A stretch of DNA of 60,466 nt from an uncultured Bacilli bacterium (GCA_944363715.1 CALVUX010000011.1:1-60466); one strand, 5' to 3'; counted from the stretch's first letter, positions 34,361-43,015 are shown. Notes: generated from the letters alone by a model not told the origin. Program-made: numbers and translations.

Positions 34361-35611
34361 ATGGAACTTAGAGAATTAACGAAAAAAGAGTTTGACCAGT
34401 TTGCTCTTAATCACCCTTTAGGTAGTTTTCAACAAACATCTTTCTGGGGGAGATTTATGGAAGGAGATAAATTCCATGCTTATTATGTAGGGGGATTTAT
34501 TAAAGAACATTTAGTAGGAGCGAGTTTACTCCTTTCTTATGAGAGAAAAAAAGATAAGGAGAGATTATTCTACGCCCCTAGAGGTTTTTTAATAGATTAT
34601 AAGAATGAGGAACTATTAAAAGAGTTCACAGAAGAAGTTAAGAAGTTTATTATAGAAAAACATGGTGTCTTTTTAAAGATAGATCCTTATATTTTAGTAA
34701 GAGATAGAGATAGTGAAGGTAAAATTATTGAGGGGGGAGTCTATAATGACTTTGTAGAAGTTAATCTTACTAATGCTAACTTTGTTAAGGTTAATGATAG
34801 GATTCAACCTAAATGGCTTAGTAGAATTAATTTGAAAGATAAGTCTATTGATGATATCTTTAATAGCTTTAGTCCTAAAGCAAGACAGACTGTTCGAAGA
34901 AATGAAAGACTAGGATTCAAAGTAAGAGACTTTGATTTTAAGGATATAGATAAATTTATAGATATTATAGATAATGAAAGTAAAAAATATAATACTATTA
35001 TCCCTACTAAAACCTTCTATCTAGACTTAAAACAGACTTTTGATGGTAATATTAAGTTTATAGAAGTTTATTTTAAGAAAGATGAAGTTATTAGCAATAT
35101 TGATAAGATGATTATTGATGTTAATAAGGAAAAGGAAGTTAGAATAAATAATTACCATAACTCAAAGATGACTGCAGAATATTTTATTGATAAAGAACTT
35201 GAAGATGAAGAAGAGATTAAAAGACTAGATAATTTAAAAGATTATTTTTCTAAATGTAGTGATGATGTTAGTATGGGTATTTATATGTTTATAACCATTG
35301 GTAATGAAGTTGTGGCATTAAATGGTGGAATTGTAGATGAGTATAATAAATTAGATGCTTCTTATACACTTCATTATGAGATGATTAGGTATGCAATAGA
35401 GAATGGTTATAAGTATTATAATTTATATGAAATTGGAGATATTACTGATTCTAATAATAAATTAAAAAATTCATACAACTATAAAAAGAACTTTGGGGGA
35501 GAAGTTGTTGAACTAGTTGGAGAGTATGATTTAGTAATTAATCCTAAATATACCAATATGTCAAGAAAATACTTTCCAGAATATTTAGGAGTTAAGACTA
35601 TATTTAAGTAA
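34361..35611 (+). CDS. FemABX-type aminoacyl transferase (paralogue 4 of 4)
   Basis: This 416-residue protein has FQQTSFWGRFMEGDKFHAYYVG, FYAPRGFLIDY, KIDPYILV, SPKARQTVRRNERLGFKVRD, an acidic coiled-coil arm (around 225-290) and ENGYKYYNLYEIGDIT with YKKNFGGEVVELVGEYDLV. The start is ATG 34361 (MELREL), in line with the other paralogues; the frame remains open 17 codons upstream but that part overlaps the promoter. It is closest to paralogue 2 by motif identity. It is transcribed alone, divergently from murJ. Confidence 0.9.
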   Translation: MELRELTKKEFDQFALNHPLGSFQQTSFWGRFMEGDKFHAYYVGGFIKEHLVGASLLLSYERKKDKERLFYAPRGFLIDYKNEELLKEFTEEVKKFIIEKHGVFLKIDPYILVRDRDSEGKIIEGGVYNDFVEVNLTNANFVKVNDRIQPKWLSRINLKDKSIDDIFNSFSPKARQTVRRNERLGFKVRDFDFKDIDKFIDIIDNESKKYNTIIPTKTFYLDLKQTFDGNIKFIEVYFKKDEVISNIDKMIIDVNKEKEVRINNYHNSKMTAEYFIDKELEDEEEIKRLDNLKDYFSKCSDDVSMGIYMFITIGNEVVALNGGIVDEYNKLDASYTLHYEMIRYAIENGYKYYNLYEIGDITDSNNKLKNSYNYKKNFGGEVVELVGEYDLVINPKYTNMSRKYFPEYLGVKTIFK

Positions 35612-35627
35612 ACTCATATTTGATACT

Positions 35628-35656
35628 TTGACATCAATATAAAAGTATGGTATTAT
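35628..35656 (+). promoter_or_regulatory. Promoter of a transcript convergent to the small peptide gene
   Basis: A consensus TTGACA (35628-35633), 17 bp, TATTAT (35651-35656). No gene of its own follows on the plus strand; the RNA would run into the hairpin at 35736-35761, and further read-through would be antisense to the 27-codon gene. This fits a small regulatory RNA. Confidence 0.75.
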
Positions 35657-35662
35657 GTATTT

Positions 35663-35762
35663 AGCAAAGAGATTTGCATAAAATAAAAATGAATACATCT
35701 ATTAGAATAGATGCTTTCATAGAATGGTTTATAAGCATCTAATTCCCAAAGGAATTAGATGT
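35663..35762 (+). ncRNA. Candidate small RNA (antitoxin-like)
   Basis: The region from the likely transcription start to the hairpin 35736-35761 has no open reading frame with a ribosome site. It carries GAATACATCTATTAGAATAG (from 35691), which also appears, with changes, at the 5' end of the convergent peptide mRNA (complement of 35890-35919). It overlaps the 3' region of that mRNA. Confidence 0.45.
35736..35761. terminator. Bidirectional hairpin between convergent small transcripts
   Basis: CATCTAATTCC pairs exactly with GGAATTAGATG across a 4-nt loop. It lies just past the stop of the 27-codon gene on one side and at the end of the plus-strand RNA on the other. Flanking sequence is T-rich, but there is no long U-run. 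Confidence 0.6.
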
Positions 35763-35767
35763 CTTAT

Positions 35768-35851
35768 TTATATGAGTAGATAAATAAGTGAGATGATTAT
35801 GAATAACAAGATAAGGATAATAACAAAGTAAGCTATTTCTCTTTTTGTCAT
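35768..35851 (-). CDS. 27-residue hydrophobic peptide, type I toxin-like
   Basis: This short gene encodes MTKREIAYF followed by one unbroken Ile/Leu/Phe-rich transmembrane stretch ending IYLLI. It has a very good ribosome binding site (AAAGGAG, 9 nt before the ATG) and a promoter with an extended -10 (TGC-TATACT, 35926-35931 on the plus strand). The mRNA would begin at about 35919. Length, a single membrane helix, a long 5' leader and 5'/3' complementary ends match type I toxins such as the Fst and TxpA classes, but no sequence family is recognised. Its expected action, if a toxin, would be membrane depolarisation. Confidence 0.6.
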   Translation of the reverse strand: MTKREIAYFVIILILLFIIISLIYLLI

Positions 35852-35997
35852 ACACTCTTTCTCCTTTCTATAAGATTATAAATGTTATAGAAAGCATCTA
35901 ATTCCAAATAAATGTATTCATATATAGTATAGCATTAAACCCGTATCTTTCATAGTACAGGTTTTCGTAAATATATTATTCACTTATACACTTGTTT

Positions 35998-36168
35998 TTA
36001 ATAATAGATTATCATAGCAGAAAAACAATATATCTGTTCCTCTCCACTGGGAAAAGAACTAACAGCATACTTAATGTCTACAACTTCTCCATCTAAATCT
36101 CCTAAAAACTCATTCATTGCTTTTTGTAAATCACTCTCATCTTCATAGTCAAATATTTTTACCTTCAT
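35998..36168 (-). CDS. cse60: Cse60-like sporulation protein
   Basis: This 56-residue gene begins MKVKIFDYEDESDLQKAMNE and ends GEEQIYCFSAMIIYY. The order (an N-terminal KVKxFD strand, an amphipathic helix, EVVDIKYAVS and EQIYCFSAMIIY) matches the small Cse60 family known from the sigma-E regulon of Bacillus. The site AAAGG lies about 10 nt before the ATG. Its biochemical role is unknown. With the SASP gene it supports a sporulation programme. Confidence 0.85.
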   Translation of the reverse strand: MKVKIFDYEDESDLQKAMNEFLGDLDGEVVDIKYAVSSFPSGEEQIYCFSAMIIYY

Positions 36169-36226
36169 ATAGTCACAACCTTTCTACTATATTTTAGAAC
36201 ACTTTATCCACAAAATTTGTGGAAAA

Positions 36227-36259
36227 AAGCAAAGAGAATTATCTTTTTCCTCTTTGCTT
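36227..36259 (-). terminator. Intrinsic terminator of leuS
   Basis: AAGCAAAGAG and CTCTTTGCTT form a 10-bp stem, and the minus direction continues with T6. It lies directly after the leuS stop. Confidence 0.9.
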
Positions 36260-36267
36260 GTTTAAAA

Positions 36268-38670
36268 CTATTTTACAACTATATTTACTATTTTACCTTT
36301 GATAACAATAATCTTAACAATTTCTTTACCTTCAGTGAATCTCTTTACATTTTCTTGGTCTAAAGCTTTTTCTTTAACTACTTCTTCACTATCATTAACA
36401 TTTATTGTTATAGTAGCACGTACTTTACCATTTACTTGTACTGCTATTTCTTTTTCTGTTTCTACAAGTTTAGATTCATCATATGTAGGCCATTTTTCAT
36501 AGCATAATGGTTCATATCCTAAAGATTCATTTAACTCTTCTGTAATATGAGGAGCGACTGGATTTAATAGTGTTAATAATAAATGATAATCTTCTTTAGT
36601 TATACTATCTGAGTCATCATAGGCATTAGTTAGTATCATTAATGAAGATATATAAGTGTTATAACTCATTCTTGATAGTGATGAATCTAAGTCTTTTATT
36701 GTTTTATTTTGTAAAACTATTAATGAATCTGTAAAGCCTGTTTTATCATTAACTTTAGACTTTAGACGTTCTACTTTATCTAAGAATCTCTTACATCCTC
36801 TTAGGGAATCTGTACTCCATGGAACATCTTGAGTATAGTCACCCATAAACATTTCATAAGTTCTAAGAGTATCAGCACCAAATTCTTTAACTATATCATC
36901 AGGATTTATTACATTACCTTTACTCTTGCTCATCTTCTGATTGTCTGGTCCTAAAACCATACCATGACTAACACGGACATCAATCATTTCTTTAGATGGG
37001 ACTAAGCCAATATTATATAAGAACTGTACCCAGAATCTCGCATATAGTAAATGTCTTGCTGTATGTTCCATACCTCCATTATACCAATTTACTTTTTGCC
37101 AATATTTCATAGCATCCATAGATGCAAATTCTTTGTCATTATCTGAATCCATAAATCTTAAGAAATACCAAGATGAACCTGCCCAGTTAGGCATAGTATC
37201 AGTCTCACGTTTAGCAGGACCACCACAGCATGGACAAGTTGTATTAACCCAGTCTGTTATTTTAGCAAGAGGTGATTCTCCTGTATCTGTTGGTTCATAT
37301 TCTGCAACGTCTGGAAGTAATAGAGGTAGGTCTTTCTCATCCATAGGTTGCCATCCACATTTTTCACAGTATATCATTGGTATTGGTTCTCCCCAGAATC
37401 TTTGTCTTGAGAAGATCCAGTCTTGTAAACGATAGTTTGTTTTTTCTCTTCCTAAATTATTTTCTTTTAAGTACTCTAACATTCTATTTATAGAGTCTTT
37501 TTTATTTGTATAACCATTTAAGAAGTCTGAGTTAATCATTTTACCATCGCCAGTATAAGCTTCTTTAGAGATGTCTCCTCCTTCAATTACTTCGATAATT
37601 GGAATATTATATTTCTTAGCAAAGTCATAATCTCTTTGGTCATGAGCAGGAACTGCCATAATTGCACCTGTTCCATAACCCATCATAACATAGTCAGAGA
37701 TAAAGACGTCAACAGTCTTACCACTTACAGGATTCTTTACAGTTATACCTTCTAGTTTTACACCTGTTTTATCTTTGTTTACTTCTACTCTTTCAAAAGC
37801 ACTTTTACTTTTAGCATACTCTTGATACTTTCTTACTTCATCCATATTAGTAATTATATCTTTTAGTTTTTCTAATATTGGATGTTCTGGTGCTACTACC
37901 ATGAAAGTTACACCAAACAATGTATCACATCTTGTAGTATAGACAGTTAATTTATCATTAGTCTCTTCAATAGTAAAATCTATTTCTGCACCTGTTGACT
38001 TACCTATCCAGTTTATTTGTCCTAGTTTTACACGTTCTGCAAAGTTTGTATCATCTAAACCTTTAAGTAAATCTTCGGCATAATCACTCATTCTTAACAT
38101 CCATTGTTCTTTTTCTTTTTGAACAACTTTACTGCCACATCTTTCACATACACCACCAGCGGCATCTTCATTTGACAATACACTTTTACAAGTTGGGCAC
38201 CAATTTACATCTTTCTTATCTTTATAAGCCATACCATGTTTGTAAAATTGTAAGAACTGCCACTGAGTCCATTTATAGTATTCCGGATCGGTAGTAGAAA
38301 ATTCTCTATCCCAGTCAAATGAGAATCCTAGTGACATCATTTGTCCTTTAAAGGTTTTTATATTTTCTTTAACAGCATCTTTTGGATGAATATGATTTTT
38401 AATAGCATATTGTTCTGCAGGTGCACCAAAGGCATCCCACCCCATTGGGAATAAAACGTTATATCCTTGCATACGTTTTACTCTTGCAAGTACATCTTGA
38501 GCAGTATAACTTCTAACATGACCTACATGTAATCCTGCTCCTGATGGATAAGGAAACTCTACTAAAATATAGTATGGTTCTTTATCTTTTTCTCCTGTTA
38601 CAGCTTTAAAGCACTTATTATTTAGCCAATAATCTTGCCATTTCTTTTCTATATCATTAATTTTTTCCAT
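36268..38670 (-). CDS. leuS: Leucyl-tRNA synthetase
   Basis: This class Ia synthetase of 800 residues charges tRNA-Leu. It has the HIGH-type motif EFPYPSGAGLHVGHVRSYTA, the zinc-binding CPTC/CERC pair, and the editing domain with TTRCDTLFG and GTGAIMAVPAHDQRD. The catalytic loop is KMSKSKGNVINPDD and the anticodon and C-terminal domains follow. Length and order are typical of bacterial LeuRS. It overlaps the preceding small membrane-protein gene by 14 nt and is controlled with it by the T-box leader at 39042-39245. Confidence 0.97.
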   Translation of the reverse strand: MEKINDIEKKWQDYWLNNKCFKAVTGEKDKEPYYILVEFPYPSGAGLHVGHVRSYTAQDVLARVKRMQGYNVLFPMGWDAFGAPAEQYAIKNHIHPKDAVKENIKTFKGQMMSLGFSFDWDREFSTTDPEYYKWTQWQFLQFYKHGMAYKDKKDVNWCPTCKSVLSNEDAAGGVCERCGSKVVQKEKEQWMLRMSDYAEDLLKGLDDTNFAERVKLGQINWIGKSTGAEIDFTIEETNDKLTVYTTRCDTLFGVTFMVVAPEHPILEKLKDIITNMDEVRKYQEYAKSKSAFERVEVNKDKTGVKLEGITVKNPVSGKTVDVFISDYVMMGYGTGAIMAVPAHDQRDYDFAKKYNIPIIEVIEGGDISKEAYTGDGKMINSDFLNGYTNKKDSINRMLEYLKENNLGREKTNYRLQDWIFSRQRFWGEPIPMIYCEKCGWQPMDEKDLPLLLPDVAEYEPTDTGESPLAKITDWVNTTCPCCGGPAKRETDTMPNWAGSSWYFLRFMDSDNDKEFASMDAMKYWQKVNWYNGGMEHTARHLLYARFWVQFLYNIGLVPSKEMIDVRVSHGMVLGPDNQKMSKSKGNVINPDDIVKEFGADTLRTYEMFMGDYTQDVPWSTDSLRGCKRFLDKVERLKSKVNDKTGFTDSLIVLQNKTIKDLDSSLSRMSYNTYISSLMILTNAYDDSDSITKEDYHLLLTLLNPVAPHITEELNESLGYEPLCYEKWPTYDESKLVETEKEIAVQVNGKVRATITINVNDSEEVVKEKALDQENVKRFTEGKEIVKIIVIKGKIVNIVVK

Positions 38671-39019
38671 TCTTACAACATCCTTTCTTCATGTATATTC
38701 TTCCTACTATATCATAACTTACAATTATTAATAGCATTATTAAAACAAAGCCTATTAATAATTGTAAATAAAAACTATCTAATAATGAGACTATTGTTAC
38801 TACTAATGAAATATCAAAAGCACTAACGGCACTTATTATATTTAAGAGTCTCTTATAGTTTAGTTTATCTAAATCAAGATTATATTTACCTATCAGGTAA
38901 TTAACCTCAACTGGTTTCTTTCTTCTTTTATCTTTTTTAGATTTTCTTACTAAAAATAATTCATATATTATAAAAACTAGTAAGAAAGTCATAATAAATA
39001 ATATTAACTCATCTAACAT
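38657..39019 (-). CDS. Small membrane protein co-transcribed with leuS
   Basis: This 120-residue protein has an N-terminal transmembrane helix (about 5-23), a very basic loop (KSKKDKRRKKP), a soluble segment (VNYLIGKYNLDLDKLNYKRL) and two more hydrophobic helices (about 62-80 and 86-106). It ends KKGCCKNGKN. It is unrecognised. Its start has AGGAGG immediately after the T-box terminator, so it is the first gene under T-box control; it overlaps leuS by 14 nt. It could be a transporter-like or membrane-anchoring factor. Confidence 0.65.
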   Translation of the reverse strand: MLDELILFIMTFLLVFIIYELFLVRKSKKDKRRKKPVEVNYLIGKYNLDLDKLNYKRLLNIISAVSAFDISLVVTIVSLLDSFYLQLLIGFVLIMLLIIVSYDIVGRIYMKKGCCKNGKN

Positions 39020-39041
39020 AATACTCCTCCTAACAAAAATA

Positions 39042-39245
39042 GATTCCTATTAACAAGAACGAGTTAAACCCGTGGTACCATCTTGCTTCATAGAAATCTA
39101 TGCACTTTAAAGTTATATCGGACTTATCCGTAAATGTTTAAGGTTATCAAGTTCAAAAAGTTATTTTATTTGTTTCCACCAACCACAAACTCTCTATTAA
39201 AATAGGTCTTTTTTACTACTACAACCACATTTAAAATCTAGTATT
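39042..39245 (-). promoter_or_regulatory. T-box riboswitch leader (leucine-type by context)
   Basis: Read on the minus strand the leader contains GATGGTACCACGGG, the T-box that pairs with the tRNA acceptor end. It sits within an antiterminator-like fold: CAAGA/TCTTG, closing ACGGGTTTAACTCGT. An alternative 12-bp stem joins ATAGATTTCTAT with ATAGGAATCTAT followed by TTTTT, a terminator enclosing the T-box. Upstream is the GGTGGAA region typical of the end of Stem I. The specifier codon was not firmly located; leucine is inferred from leuS downstream. Confidence 0.85.
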
Positions 39246-39274
39246 ATTATACGAAATAATATTAGGTATTGCAA
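39246..39274 (-). promoter_or_regulatory. Sigma-A promoter of the T-box-leuS operon
   Basis: TTGCAA (39269-39274), 17 bp, TATAAT (39246-39251) on the minus strand, immediately before the T-box leader and abutting the end of the TPR gene. Confidence 0.85.
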
Positions 39275-40135
39275 CTACTTTTTGTTAATACTATACGTCT
39301 TTTCTCTGTAAATTCTATCAGTATGAACAATAGAATTACATATTGGAAGCATATCTTGTTTTGAAAGATAACAAAGACTAGAAGACTTTCTATTAAAAGT
39401 AGGAAACATTGTAATTATCTTATTAGTATTAGGAATCGTTGCCACCCTAAAAAAGTTAAGACTTAAACCAGTTTCACTTCTGCCAATATCTTTAAAATAA
39501 AATATATAGGTATCTGAGAAGTCCCACTTAAGTTTTATTTCTCTTTTTTCAAATTCTATATTTCTAGTAGCTACTAAAAATAGTTCTTCTAAATCATAAT
39601 GACTATAAAATATAGAACTAGTATTTTCATTAGGATTATTATTAGGACTAGTATGTCTTAATTCAATATGTTCTAAGGCCCTATTATAATCGTATTTTAC
39701 ATATTGCTGTTCTTTATAATCTAACTCTTTAGGTATTTCTATTCTTTTACTTACAAATAATTTTAGAAATACTTGTACTCTTTTTAAATATTGTGAGGCT
39801 TTTTTTAAATCTTTTTCTTTCTTTAAATCTTGGAAGTTTCTATTTTTACTTTTCTTCCATAAATTGTATAATTTATCATATTTTTCTAACTTAATATAGA
39901 CTTCTGAAAGTGATTTAAACACACAAAAGTAATTAGAATCTTGTCCTTTTAATATCTCTAATGCTTCCTTTAGTTTTCCTCTTTGTGTGTAAATGTTAGC
40001 AAGAGTACTTGATATTTCTGGGTCATTATTAAAATCAAGATATCCTTTAAGCAAAGCTTCTGCTTTATTTATATCTCCGTTTTCAATGCATTCTTTAGCT
40101 TCTTTTAAAATTGTCTTCTTTATATCGGTTTCCAT
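39275..40135 (-). CDS. TPR-repeat protein of unknown function
   Basis: This 286-residue soluble protein has three or four tetratricopeptide-like helical pairs in its first 110 residues (ECIENGDINKAEALLKGYL, SSTLANIYTQRGKLKEALEIL, FKSLSEVYIKLEKYDKLYNL). A basic mid-section and a beta-rich C-terminal domain (YIFYFKDIGRSETGLSLNFFR, TMFPTFNRKSSSLCYLSKQD) follow. The C-terminal domain is not recognised. It has no signal peptide, so an adaptor role in the cytoplasm is likely. Confidence 0.6.
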   Translation of the reverse strand: METDIKKTILKEAKECIENGDINKAEALLKGYLDFNNDPEISSTLANIYTQRGKLKEALEILKGQDSNYFCVFKSLSEVYIKLEKYDKLYNLWKKSKNRNFQDLKKEKDLKKASQYLKRVQVFLKLFVSKRIEIPKELDYKEQQYVKYDYNRALEHIELRHTSPNNNPNENTSSIFYSHYDLEELFLVATRNIEFEKREIKLKWDFSDTYIFYFKDIGRSETGLSLNFFRVATIPNTNKIITMFPTFNRKSSSLCYLSKQDMLPICNSIVHTDRIYREKTYSINKK

Positions 40136-40210
40136 AGCTCTTCTCCATTTTAATCATTGTAGTACATAATGAAGAGATGAGCAAGTGGAAATTATAGGCA
40201 AATAATGACA

Positions 40211-40834
40211 TTATTTTGTTTTCTTTTTTACTTTAGAAGATAGTTCACTTACTAAATTACCACACATAAGTCCCATATAAGCTCCTACAGCTGTAATTAA
40301 AATCCAAAAAGCTGTATCTTCCATATTTACTTTATTACTTTCTCTTACTGTTATTACACTATCGTAATTAACATTTTCAATACTTATTTCTTCTAAAATA
40401 TTTTCATAGCTTGCAGGTAATTCTATAGTTTCTACTTGATATTCATCAGTATTATCATAATTAGTTATTGCAGATAAAGAGTTGCCATTTTCAAATTGAT
40501 TTTGTTTTGTGGCTATTTCTTCATCTGTTAAACTACCATTTGTAAAGCCATATACATCTACATCATAATCATCTTTTGATGGTGTATAGCTTTTTACCTC
40601 TAATTCATTCATTTCTTCTATCTCATCAGATGTTAAAAACTCTGAAGTTGGATTTAATCTAGTTAAACCTTCTGTTGTCCTAATAGTGGCATCTGTGGTT
40701 ACTTGATAAGTCTCTATATAATCTTTTATAAATGGTTTACTATCATTTAAGACAAGAGTTCCTCCTCCTACAATTAAACCTCCTGTGACAGCTCCTATTG
40801 TTAAATTTTTAATATATTTACTTTTTTCTTGCAT
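40211..40834 (-). CDS. Membrane protein with acidic extracellular loop
   Basis: This 207-residue protein has a glycine-rich hydrophobic helix at about 11-29 (TIGAVTGGLIVGGGTLVL), an acidic, Thr/Glu-rich loop of roughly 140 residues, and a second helix at about 174-193 (TAFWILITAVGAYMGLMCG) before a KVKKKTK tail. The family is unknown. Its RBS is AGGAGGAAGT. It stands alone between the ribosomal operon and the TPR gene. Confidence 0.55.
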   Translation of the reverse strand: MQEKSKYIKNLTIGAVTGGLIVGGGTLVLNDSKPFIKDYIETYQVTTDATIRTTEGLTRLNPTSEFLTSDEIEEMNELEVKSYTPSKDDYDVDVYGFTNGSLTDEEIATKQNQFENGNSLSAITNYDNTDEYQVETIELPASYENILEEISIENVNYDSVITVRESNKVNMEDTAFWILITAVGAYMGLMCGNLVSELSSKVKKKTK

Positions 40835-40887
40835 ACTACTTCCTCCTCAGGATACTTTTTATTATAACATCTTTTCCTTTATAGTCA

Positions 40888-40915
40888 ACAAAAAAGAGAC
40901 ATTACTTTGTCTCTT
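40888..40915 (-). terminator. Terminator of the ribosomal protein operon
   Basis: AAGAGAC and GTCTCTT form a 7-bp stem with an 8-nt loop, then T6. The stem overlaps the last codons and stop of rplQ. Confidence 0.9.
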
Positions 40916-41270
40916 CTTTAGTCTCTTCATCTACTAATTTAATGATAGCAAGTAATGCTCCATCTCCACGACGTTCACCAAGTTTTAAAATCTGTGTATA
41001 TCCACCATTACGATTAGCATAAAGTGGAGCTAGTTCATTAAATACTTTATTTACAACAGCTTTATCATTATGTAAGAAAGCTAGGGCTCTACGACGACTA
41101 CCAAGATCTCCCTTCTTACCATAAGTAATCATTTTATCAACAGCTTTTCTAACTTCTTTAGCTCTTGTTTCAGTAGTTGTTATTTGGCCATTCATAATTA
41201 CTTGTTTAGTAAGAGTTGCTAACATACTTCTTCTGTGTTTATTATCAACGCCTAATTTTCTATATGCCAT
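40902..41270 (-). CDS. rplQ: 50S ribosomal protein L17
   Basis: This 122-residue protein has the L17 signature near the start (YRKLGVDNKHRRSMLATLTK), TTETRAKEVRKAVDKMIT, and YTQILKLGERRGDGALLAIIKL. It binds 23S rRNA near the tunnel exit. It is the last gene of the alpha cluster, 12 nt after rpoA, and ends in the operon terminator. The last residues are extended by a Glu/Thr-rich tail (EETKEETK). Confidence 0.97.
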   Translation of the reverse strand: MAYRKLGVDNKHRRSMLATLTKQVIMNGQITTTETRAKEVRKAVDKMITYGKKGDLGSRRRALAFLHNDKAVVNKVFNELAPLYANRNGGYTQILKLGERRGDGALLAIIKLVDEETKEETK

Positions 41271-41282
41271 AAGTTTACCTCC

Positions 41283-42233
41283 TTAATCATCTTCTCTTAG
41301 GTCAAGCCCTAATTCTTTAATTTTATCTAATACTTCTTTTAATGATTTCTTTCCTAAGTTACGGATTTTCATCATATCGTTTTCACTCTTATTAACTAAG
41401 TCTTGTAAGGTATGAACACCTGCTCTTTTTAAGCAGTTATATGCTCTTACTGAGAAGTCTAAATCTTCAATAGATGTTTCTAATGCTTTTGTCTTAGGAT
41501 CTTCTGTTTTTTCTATCATCATACCACTTACATTAGAGATATCACTTAATTCTGTAACTAGTTTAAAGTGTTCAATTAAGATTTTAGCAGCTAAAGCGAT
41601 AGACTCTTCTGGTTTAATAGAACCATTAGTCCATACTTCCATTACTAATTTATCGTAACTTTCATCTTGTCCAACTCTAGCGCTTTCTACTTCATATGAA
41701 ACTCTTTCAATTGGAGAATAGATAGCATCCATAGCGATGAAACCATTTTTCTTATCATCTTCTCTTAGATTAGAGTCTTCACTCTTAACATAACCACGAC
41801 CATTAGTAACAATCATAGTCATGTTTAAAGATCCTCCCTTAGCAAGAGTAGCGATAACGTGATCTTTATTGATTATTTCAATATCACTATCTGCTTCAAT
41901 ATCTGCAGCTGTTACTACTCCTTCTCCTTCTTTTTTTAGAGTAATTATTTTAGTATCTTCTGTATGATTCTTAACAACTACTCCTTTTAAGTTAAGGATA
42001 ATTGTAGTTACATCTTCTATAACTCCATCCATTGTTTGGAATTCATGTAATACACCATCAATTTTAACAGCACTAATTGCACTACCTGGTAATGATGATA
42101 ACATTACTCTTCTTAAAGCATTTCCTAAAGTTGTACCAAAACCTCTTTCTAGTGGTTCTAGTTCAAATTTTCCATAGAAATTATTTTCTACATAATCAGT
42201 AATTTTATAAACTGGTTTTTCAAATTCTATCAA
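41283..42233 (-). CDS. rpoA: RNA polymerase alpha subunit
   Basis: This 316-residue protein has the N-terminal dimerisation domain (FELEPLERGFGTTLGNALRRVMLSSLPG) and the C-terminal domain (TSIEDLDFSVRAYNCLKRAGVH, LGKKSLKEVLDKI) that contacts UP elements and activators. The start is a TTG at 42233, 8 nt after GGGAGG; the frame is open 25 codons further but that part overlaps rpsK and has no ribosome site. The final length matches the usual 314-315. Confidence 0.97.
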   Translation of the reverse strand: MIEFEKPVYKITDYVENNFYGKFELEPLERGFGTTLGNALRRVMLSSLPGSAISAVKIDGVLHEFQTMDGVIEDVTTIILNLKGVVVKNHTEDTKIITLKKEGEGVVTAADIEADSDIEIINKDHVIATLAKGGSLNMTMIVTNGRGYVKSEDSNLREDDKKNGFIAMDAIYSPIERVSYEVESARVGQDESYDKLVMEVWTNGSIKPEESIALAAKILIEHFKLVTELSDISNVSGMMIEKTEDPKTKALETSIEDLDFSVRAYNCLKRAGVHTLQDLVNKSENDMMKIRNLGKKSLKEVLDKIKELGLDLREDD

Positions 42234-42252
42234 TTTATTAACCTCCCTTTTA

Positions 42253-42636
42253 TTATCCACGAGGACGCTTTGGTGGACGGCATCCATTATGTGGAATTGG
42301 TGTAACATCAGTAATTCCTGTTACTTCAAGACCTGCTGTTTGAAGTGATCTAATTGCTGTTTCTCTTCCTGGTCCTAATCCTTTAACAAATACTTCTACT
42401 TTACGCATTCCCATATCATATGCAGCTTTTCCTGCTTGTTCTGCTGCCATACCTGCTGCGAATGGTGTTGATTTCTTACTTCCTTTAAATCCTAGTGCAC
42501 CAGCTGATGCCCAACTTACAGTGTTACCTTCTTTATCAGTAATAGTAATAATTGTATTATTAAAAGTTGCACCAATATGTACTACACCTTCAGGTATATT
42601 CTTTTTAACTTTTCTTTTTCTTGTTTTATAAGCCAT
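42253..42636 (-). CDS. rpsK: 30S ribosomal protein S11
   Basis: This 127-residue platform protein near the E site has [38 protein letters not shown] and [14 protein letters not shown]. The basic tail is [16 protein letters not shown]. It is 13 nt after rpsM and 19 nt before rpoA, the standard order. Confidence 0.98.
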   Translation of the reverse strand: MAYKTRKRKVKKNIPEGVVHIGATFNNTIITITDKEGNTVSWASAGALGFKGSKKSTPFAAGMAAEQAGKAAYDMGMRKVEVFVKGLGPGRETAIRSLQTAGLEVTGITDVTPIPHNGCRPPKRPRG

Positions 42637-42649
42637 AATAACCTCCTAA

Positions 42650-43015
42650 CTACTTTTTCTTGTTAGCTACTACTTTACCTCTACCCTTACGAGTACGAGC
42701 GTTTCTATTTGTTCTTTGACCTCTTACAGGTAATCCTTTTTTATGACGTGTTCCTTCATATGAATTAATTTCCATTTTAGTTTTGATATTCATACTAACT
42801 TCACGACGTAGATCACCTTCAGTTGGATGTTTATTGATTTCATCTCTTAGAGCGATTAACTCATCTTGAGTTAAATCTCCTGCTTTCTTAGTTGGGTCAA
42901 CTTTAGCATTTTTACAGATTTTCTTTGCTAAACTTCTACCAATACCATAGATATATGTAAGTGATATACATATATGCTTGTCATTTGGAATATCTACACC
43001 TTTAATACGTGCCAT
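42650..43015 (-). CDS. rpsM: 30S ribosomal protein S13
   Basis: This 121-residue head protein contacts the P-site tRNA and the B1 bridge. It has [36 protein letters not shown], and a basic C-terminus [17 protein letters not shown]. It follows rpmJ with a 15-nt gap. Confidence 0.98.
   Translation of the reverse strand: MARIKGVDIPNDKHICISLTYIYGIGRSLAKKICKNAKVDPTKKAGDLTQDELIALRDEINKHPTEGDLRREVSMNIKTKMEINSYEGTRHKKGLPVRGQRTNRNARTRKGRGKVVANKKK

Noticed and set aside
39042-39113. A tRNA-like gene in the leuS leader
   Set aside because: The paired blocks fit a T-box antiterminator and terminator; no cloverleaf with T-loop GTTCRA was found.
42234-42308. Upstream extension of rpoA by 25 codons
   Set aside because: It lies inside rpsK and lacks a ribosome site; the TTG at 42233 has GGGAGG at good spacing and gives the normal length.
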